A stretch of DNA of 7,612 bases from Planctomycetota bacterium (GTDB taxonomy: Bacteria; Planctomycetota; Planctomycetia; Pirellulales; Pirellulaceae). The position numbers were made by a program, and so were the translations under genes. The notes below the pieces were generated by a model. The model saw nothing but the letters and a program-made list of their open reading frames with translations. It was not told where the DNA came from and searched no databases. This document shows positions 5,216-7,612 of this stretch, in pieces; position 1 is the stretch's first letter, and the number at the start of each line of letters is the position of its first letter. The stretch is from NCBI GenBank assembly GCA_026692885.1, contig JAPLNJ010000541.1:1-7612 (forward strand). Reading direction: 5' to 3'.

Positions 5216-5532
5216 TGATAGCTTCCTGCGATTGGCGAATGGGAGGGAGGGTGGAGCCAGCCGTGTTTCTGGTGGGCCGCAGTCGCTGTGCGAAACGTGG
5301 TTGCCTCGTCGCACTACGAGTTACGGCGGCGATGGCTTGCGAAGGGCCACCAAGATGTCGCGATCCCTTGGCCCACCCTACATGGACAATCCTGGGTATC
5401 TGCTTCGCGGCGTTGATCTTAGCACAGCCGCCTGTCTCGCGCCCAGGTGCGGAGGCTCGACAGGTAGCGACTCGTCATGCAGCAACTCGACTCCCCTCGC
5501 CAACTCCGCAGCGTACAGGTTACACTACAGCC
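5216..5532. other. 317-bp gap between the divergent HAD genes
   Basis: This gap holds repeat copy B (5246-5381) and about 150 bases before the second HAD gene. I found no convincing -35/-10 pair for either gene. TACACT at 5521-5526 lies 6 bases before the second HAD start codon and could be the -10 of a leaderless transcript, but no -35 supports it. Frames open through the repeat are not considered coding. Confidence 0.55.
5246..5381. repeat. Repeat copy B, MITE-like, upstream of the first HAD gene
   Basis: A direct copy of the repeat at 4387-4526. Its left tip reads GGAGGGTGG, so the terminal TA of copy A is changed to GA here, and the part just inside the left tip is about four bases shorter than in copy A. 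The right tip CCACCCTAC is intact. GGTGGGCC (5271-5278) and GGCCCACC (5370-5377) are inverted. It begins 30 bases upstream of the HAD start codon, so it lies in that gene's promoter region. Confidence 0.8.
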
Positions 5533-6225
5533 ATGCACGTACTGCTATTCGACATCGACGGCACGTTGATCAACACGCGCGGCTCCGGCTTGACGGCTCT
5601 GAAGACGGCGTTCGCCGAGGTGTTCGCCCGGCCCGCCCCGGCAAGAATCGACGCCGCCGGTCGCACGGACCGGGGTATTGCACGCGATTTGTTCCTCGGT
5701 CACACGATTGAAGACACCTCGGACAATTGGCGGGATTTCGAGACCGCCTATCTGCGGCACCTGGCGACACAGTTGCCCTTGCGAGAGGGCAGCTTGCTGC
5801 CCGGCGTCGTGGACTTGTTGCAGCAGTTGACCAACCGAGACGATGTAGCCGTCGGCTTGTTGACCGGCAACACACCCGCCGGGGCACGTCTCAAACTCGA
5901 ACACTTCGAGATCCACCATTATTTTTCGTTCGGCGGCTTTGGCGACCGCCATCCGGAGCGGAACGGCGTTGCCCGGGACGCCTTGGCCGCTGCCCAGGGG
6001 CACCTCCGGCAGCCGATCGCACCGGAACAGGTCTGGGTGATTGGCGACACCCCGCTGGATATCGGCTGCGCGCGGCACATCGGCGCGAACGCCGTCGCCG
6101 TCGCCACAGGACAGCATGCCCTGGAGGATCTCGCTCGCGAAACGCCAGACCTGCTGTTAGAAGACTTGGGACAAGCCGCCGCCTTGCTGGAACGCCTCAA
6201 CGGTCCTTTCCGCTTCCTCGTTTGA
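5533..6225 (+). CDS. HAD-superfamily hydrolase, phosphoglycolate-phosphatase-like
   Basis: Protein of 230 residues. Motif I is FDIDGTLINT (6-15) with D7 and D9; motif II is the Thr of GLLTGNT (T111); motif III is Lys in ARLKLEHF (K121); motif IV is IGDTPLDI (170-177) with D172 and D176. A helical cap at about 16-85 makes it a subfamily IA phosphatase. GNTPAGARLKLEHF and GDTPLDIGCA resemble phosphoglycolate-phosphatase-like proteins, so small phosphorylated 2-hydroxy acids are a reasonable but untested substrate guess. The ATG at 5533 starts directly at motif I as expected. The ribosome site is poor (AGG 13 bases away), so a leaderless start is possible. The frame is open upstream to 5215 through repeat B, but that stretch is not family-like. 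The LarA-like gene begins two bases after this stop, indicating co-transcription. Confidence 0.92.
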   Translation: MHVLLFDIDGTLINTRGSGLTALKTAFAEVFARPAPARIDAAGRTDRGIARDLFLGHTIEDTSDNWRDFETAYLRHLATQLPLREGSLLPGVVDLLQQLTNRDDVAVGLLTGNTPAGARLKLEHFEIHHYFSFGGFGDRHPERNGVARDALAAAQGHLRQPIAPEQVWVIGDTPLDIGCARHIGANAVAVATGQHALEDLARETPDLLLEDLGQAAALLERLNGPFRFLV

Positions 6226-6227
6226 TT

Positions 6228-7454
6228 ATGCTGTGCCAACTGCCCTACGGTGACCAATCGCTGCTGAGTATCGATCCGCCGGCCGAGGCGGAGTTGGTCG
6301 ATTTCTCGACGCCGCAGGGGCACCCGCTGGAGGATCCTGCGACCGCCGTCGCGACCGCCCTGGGCTCGCCGCGGGGGTTCCCGCCGCTGCGTCAGGCCAT
6401 CGTGCCGGGCGACCGGATCGTCGTCGCGATCGATCGTGACGTTCCGCAATTGCCAGCCCTCGTGGCCGGGATTGTGCGCACCCTGCTGTCGGGCGTGACG
6501 CAACCCGAGGACATCACGTTGCTGCTGGCCCACGGAGCGGCGGGACCATCGCCCACGTCGTTGTTCGAGGCGGATGTGGCTCGGGCGATTAACATTGCCC
6601 ATCACGACCCGCGGGATCAAAGTGGCTTGGCCTACTTGGCGGCGTCGAAGGAGGCCAAGCCGATCTACGTCAATCGGCAGTTGTTCGACGCCGACCTGAT
6701 CGTGCCCGTCGGTTGCCTGCACCCGCAGACGGCGCTAGGATACTTCGGCTGCGCCGGCGGCCTGTTTCCCGCCTTCTCGGACGAGGCCACTCAGCAGCGT
6801 TTTCGCGTACCGGGCAGCGTCGATTCCCAGGCGGCCCATCGCCGTCGGCGCAAGGAATCCGAAGAAGCGGCGTGGCTGTTGGGATCCCGGTTCACCTGCC
6901 AGATCGTGCCCGGTGTCGGCGAGAGCATTCTGCATGTGTTGGCTGGCGATGTGGAAGTTGTGGCCAAGTTGGGCCGCGAGTTGTGTGAGGCGGCTTGGCT
7001 GTATCGCGTGCCGCGGCGAGCCAGTTTGGTGGTGGCCACGATCGGCGGCGGCCCGGAGCAACAAACCTGGGAGAGCTTCGCCCGCGCGTTATTGGCGGCC
7101 TCGACGGTCGTCGCCGAGGGCGGCGCCATCGTGCTGTGCACGAACTTGACGTGTGCCCCCGGGCCAGCCTTGCAGCAACTGGCGAAATTCGATGACGAGG
7201 ACGAGCGCACGCTACGGCAACTTCAGCGTGAAGGCTCGCCCGACGCCGTGTCGGCGGCCTTGCTGTGGGACCTCCGCCAACGCGCGCGGATCTACCTGCT
7301 CAGCGGCTTGGACGAAGAGACGGTCGAGGATTTGGGATTGGGCTACGTCAGCCGCGGCGAGGAAGTCAACCACCTGTGCCAACATCACGAATCCTGTATC
7401 CTGATGGCCGATGCACATCGGGCGGTGGTCGAGTTGGCGGAGGAAGAGGAATAG
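6228..7454 (+). CDS. LarA-like (DUF2088) protein lacking canonical catalytic residues
   Basis: Protein of 408 residues with the layout of the lactate racemase LarA family: an N-terminal DUF2088 domain (about 20-200) and a C-terminal domain (about 225-400). Visible signatures are VPGDRIVVAIDRDVP (59-73), TLLLAHG (97-103), INIAHHD (121-127), DADLIVPVGCLHPQTALGYFG (154-174), CAGGLFPAFSD (175-185) and ATIGGGPEQ (270-278). Family racemases use a nickel-pincer nucleotide bound to a Lys in a GFSGGxK segment, plus several His residues and a DxTRP Arg. Here those places read CAGGLFP, AHGAAG, LHPQ and IDRDVP, so the Lys, the THR His, the PH His and the TRP Arg seem absent. Lactate racemase activity is therefore unlikely. 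No larB, larC or larE is in the window. The ATG is two bases after the HAD stop with no clear ribosome site, which suggests translational coupling. Family assignment is firm; function is unknown. Confidence 0.87.
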   Translation: MLCQLPYGDQSLLSIDPPAEAELVDFSTPQGHPLEDPATAVATALGSPRGFPPLRQAIVPGDRIVVAIDRDVPQLPALVAGIVRTLLSGVTQPEDITLLLAHGAAGPSPTSLFEADVARAINIAHHDPRDQSGLAYLAASKEAKPIYVNRQLFDADLIVPVGCLHPQTALGYFGCAGGLFPAFSDEATQQRFRVPGSVDSQAAHRRRRKESEEAAWLLGSRFTCQIVPGVGESILHVLAGDVEVVAKLGRELCEAAWLYRVPRRASLVVATIGGGPEQQTWESFARALLAASTVVAEGGAIVLCTNLTCAPGPALQQLAKFDDEDERTLRQLQREGSPDAVSAALLWDLRQRARIYLLSGLDEETVEDLGLGYVSRGEEVNHLCQHHESCILMADAHRAVVELAEEEE

Positions 7455-7612
7455 GGATCGGCCGAACAACAACTCCCTCGCCCCGGTACTCCGCAGATTG
7501 TCCCACTTTGTTGGATGGATGGGGGGTTGGGGTAAGAAACTGGTCTCCAGCGACTTGGGGTTTTCGGGCAGAGTATGGGTGCAAAGAACTGCCCCCCCCA
7601 AATCCGGAGATC
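7455..7612. other. Downstream non-coding stretch to the window end
   Basis: I see no gene, clear terminator or repeat here. It contains G- and C-rich runs (a G6 run at 7520-7525 and a C8 run near 7592). An ATG at 7574 stays open to the edge for about 12 codons but has no ribosome site, so I do not call it. Confidence 0.5.

Noticed and set aside
5216..5314. A 33-residue N-terminal extension of the first HAD protein
   Set aside because: It reads into repeat copy B. The ATG at 5215 has a good ribosome site and places motif I at the expected position.
5215..6225. A 336-residue version of the second HAD protein with an N-terminal extension containing a hydrophobic stretch
   Set aside because: The extra 106 codons run through repeat copy B and look unlike any HAD protein. 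The 230-residue form starts at motif I with normal family length.

Overview
The window reads like chromosomal DNA from a planctomycete, probably of the Pirellulales type. This is inferred from gene content: a secreted DUF1080 protein, a short stand-alone FHA protein opening with MYGQLVPVGGGDPIPL, a divergent LarA-like DUF2088 protein, high GC, loosely packed genes and intergenic palindromic repeats. No species can be named from the sequence.

Layout, left to right. Three minus-strand genes lie in a row. Read in their own direction they are a YhcC/YtqA-family radical SAM protein (start 3008), a secreted DUF1080 protein (start 1929) and a Pro/Ala-rich protein with one C-terminal membrane helix (start 965, TTG). 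A further minus-strand gene may begin at position 26 and leave the window. Divergent from the radical SAM gene is the FHA gene (3125-3523), with a good sigma70-like promoter in the shared gap. A 496-bp gap follows, holding a long-stem palindrome, short dyads and a promoter for a classical WCGPC thioredoxin (4020-4349). A minus-strand beta-phosphoglucomutase-like HAD gene (4523-5215) comes next, enclosed by two direct copies of a 136-140-bp repeat. The right side is a plus-strand pair two bases apart: a phosphoglycolate-phosphatase-like HAD gene (5533-6225) and the LarA-like gene (6228-7454).

The genes do not form one obvious pathway. Most look like housekeeping or orphan genes. The only tight operon is the second HAD gene with the LarA-like gene.

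The most interesting signals are two. First, three unrelated MITE-like palindromic elements all begin with TAG and end with CTA. In two cases that terminal TAG is the in-frame stop codon of the neighbouring gene, which suggests TA-targeting elements that land on stop codons and restore them. Second, the LarA-like protein keeps the fold signatures but appears to have replaced the residues that bind the nickel-pincer cofactor and catalyse racemisation. No RNA genes, CRISPR arrays, transposase genes or phage genes were seen.
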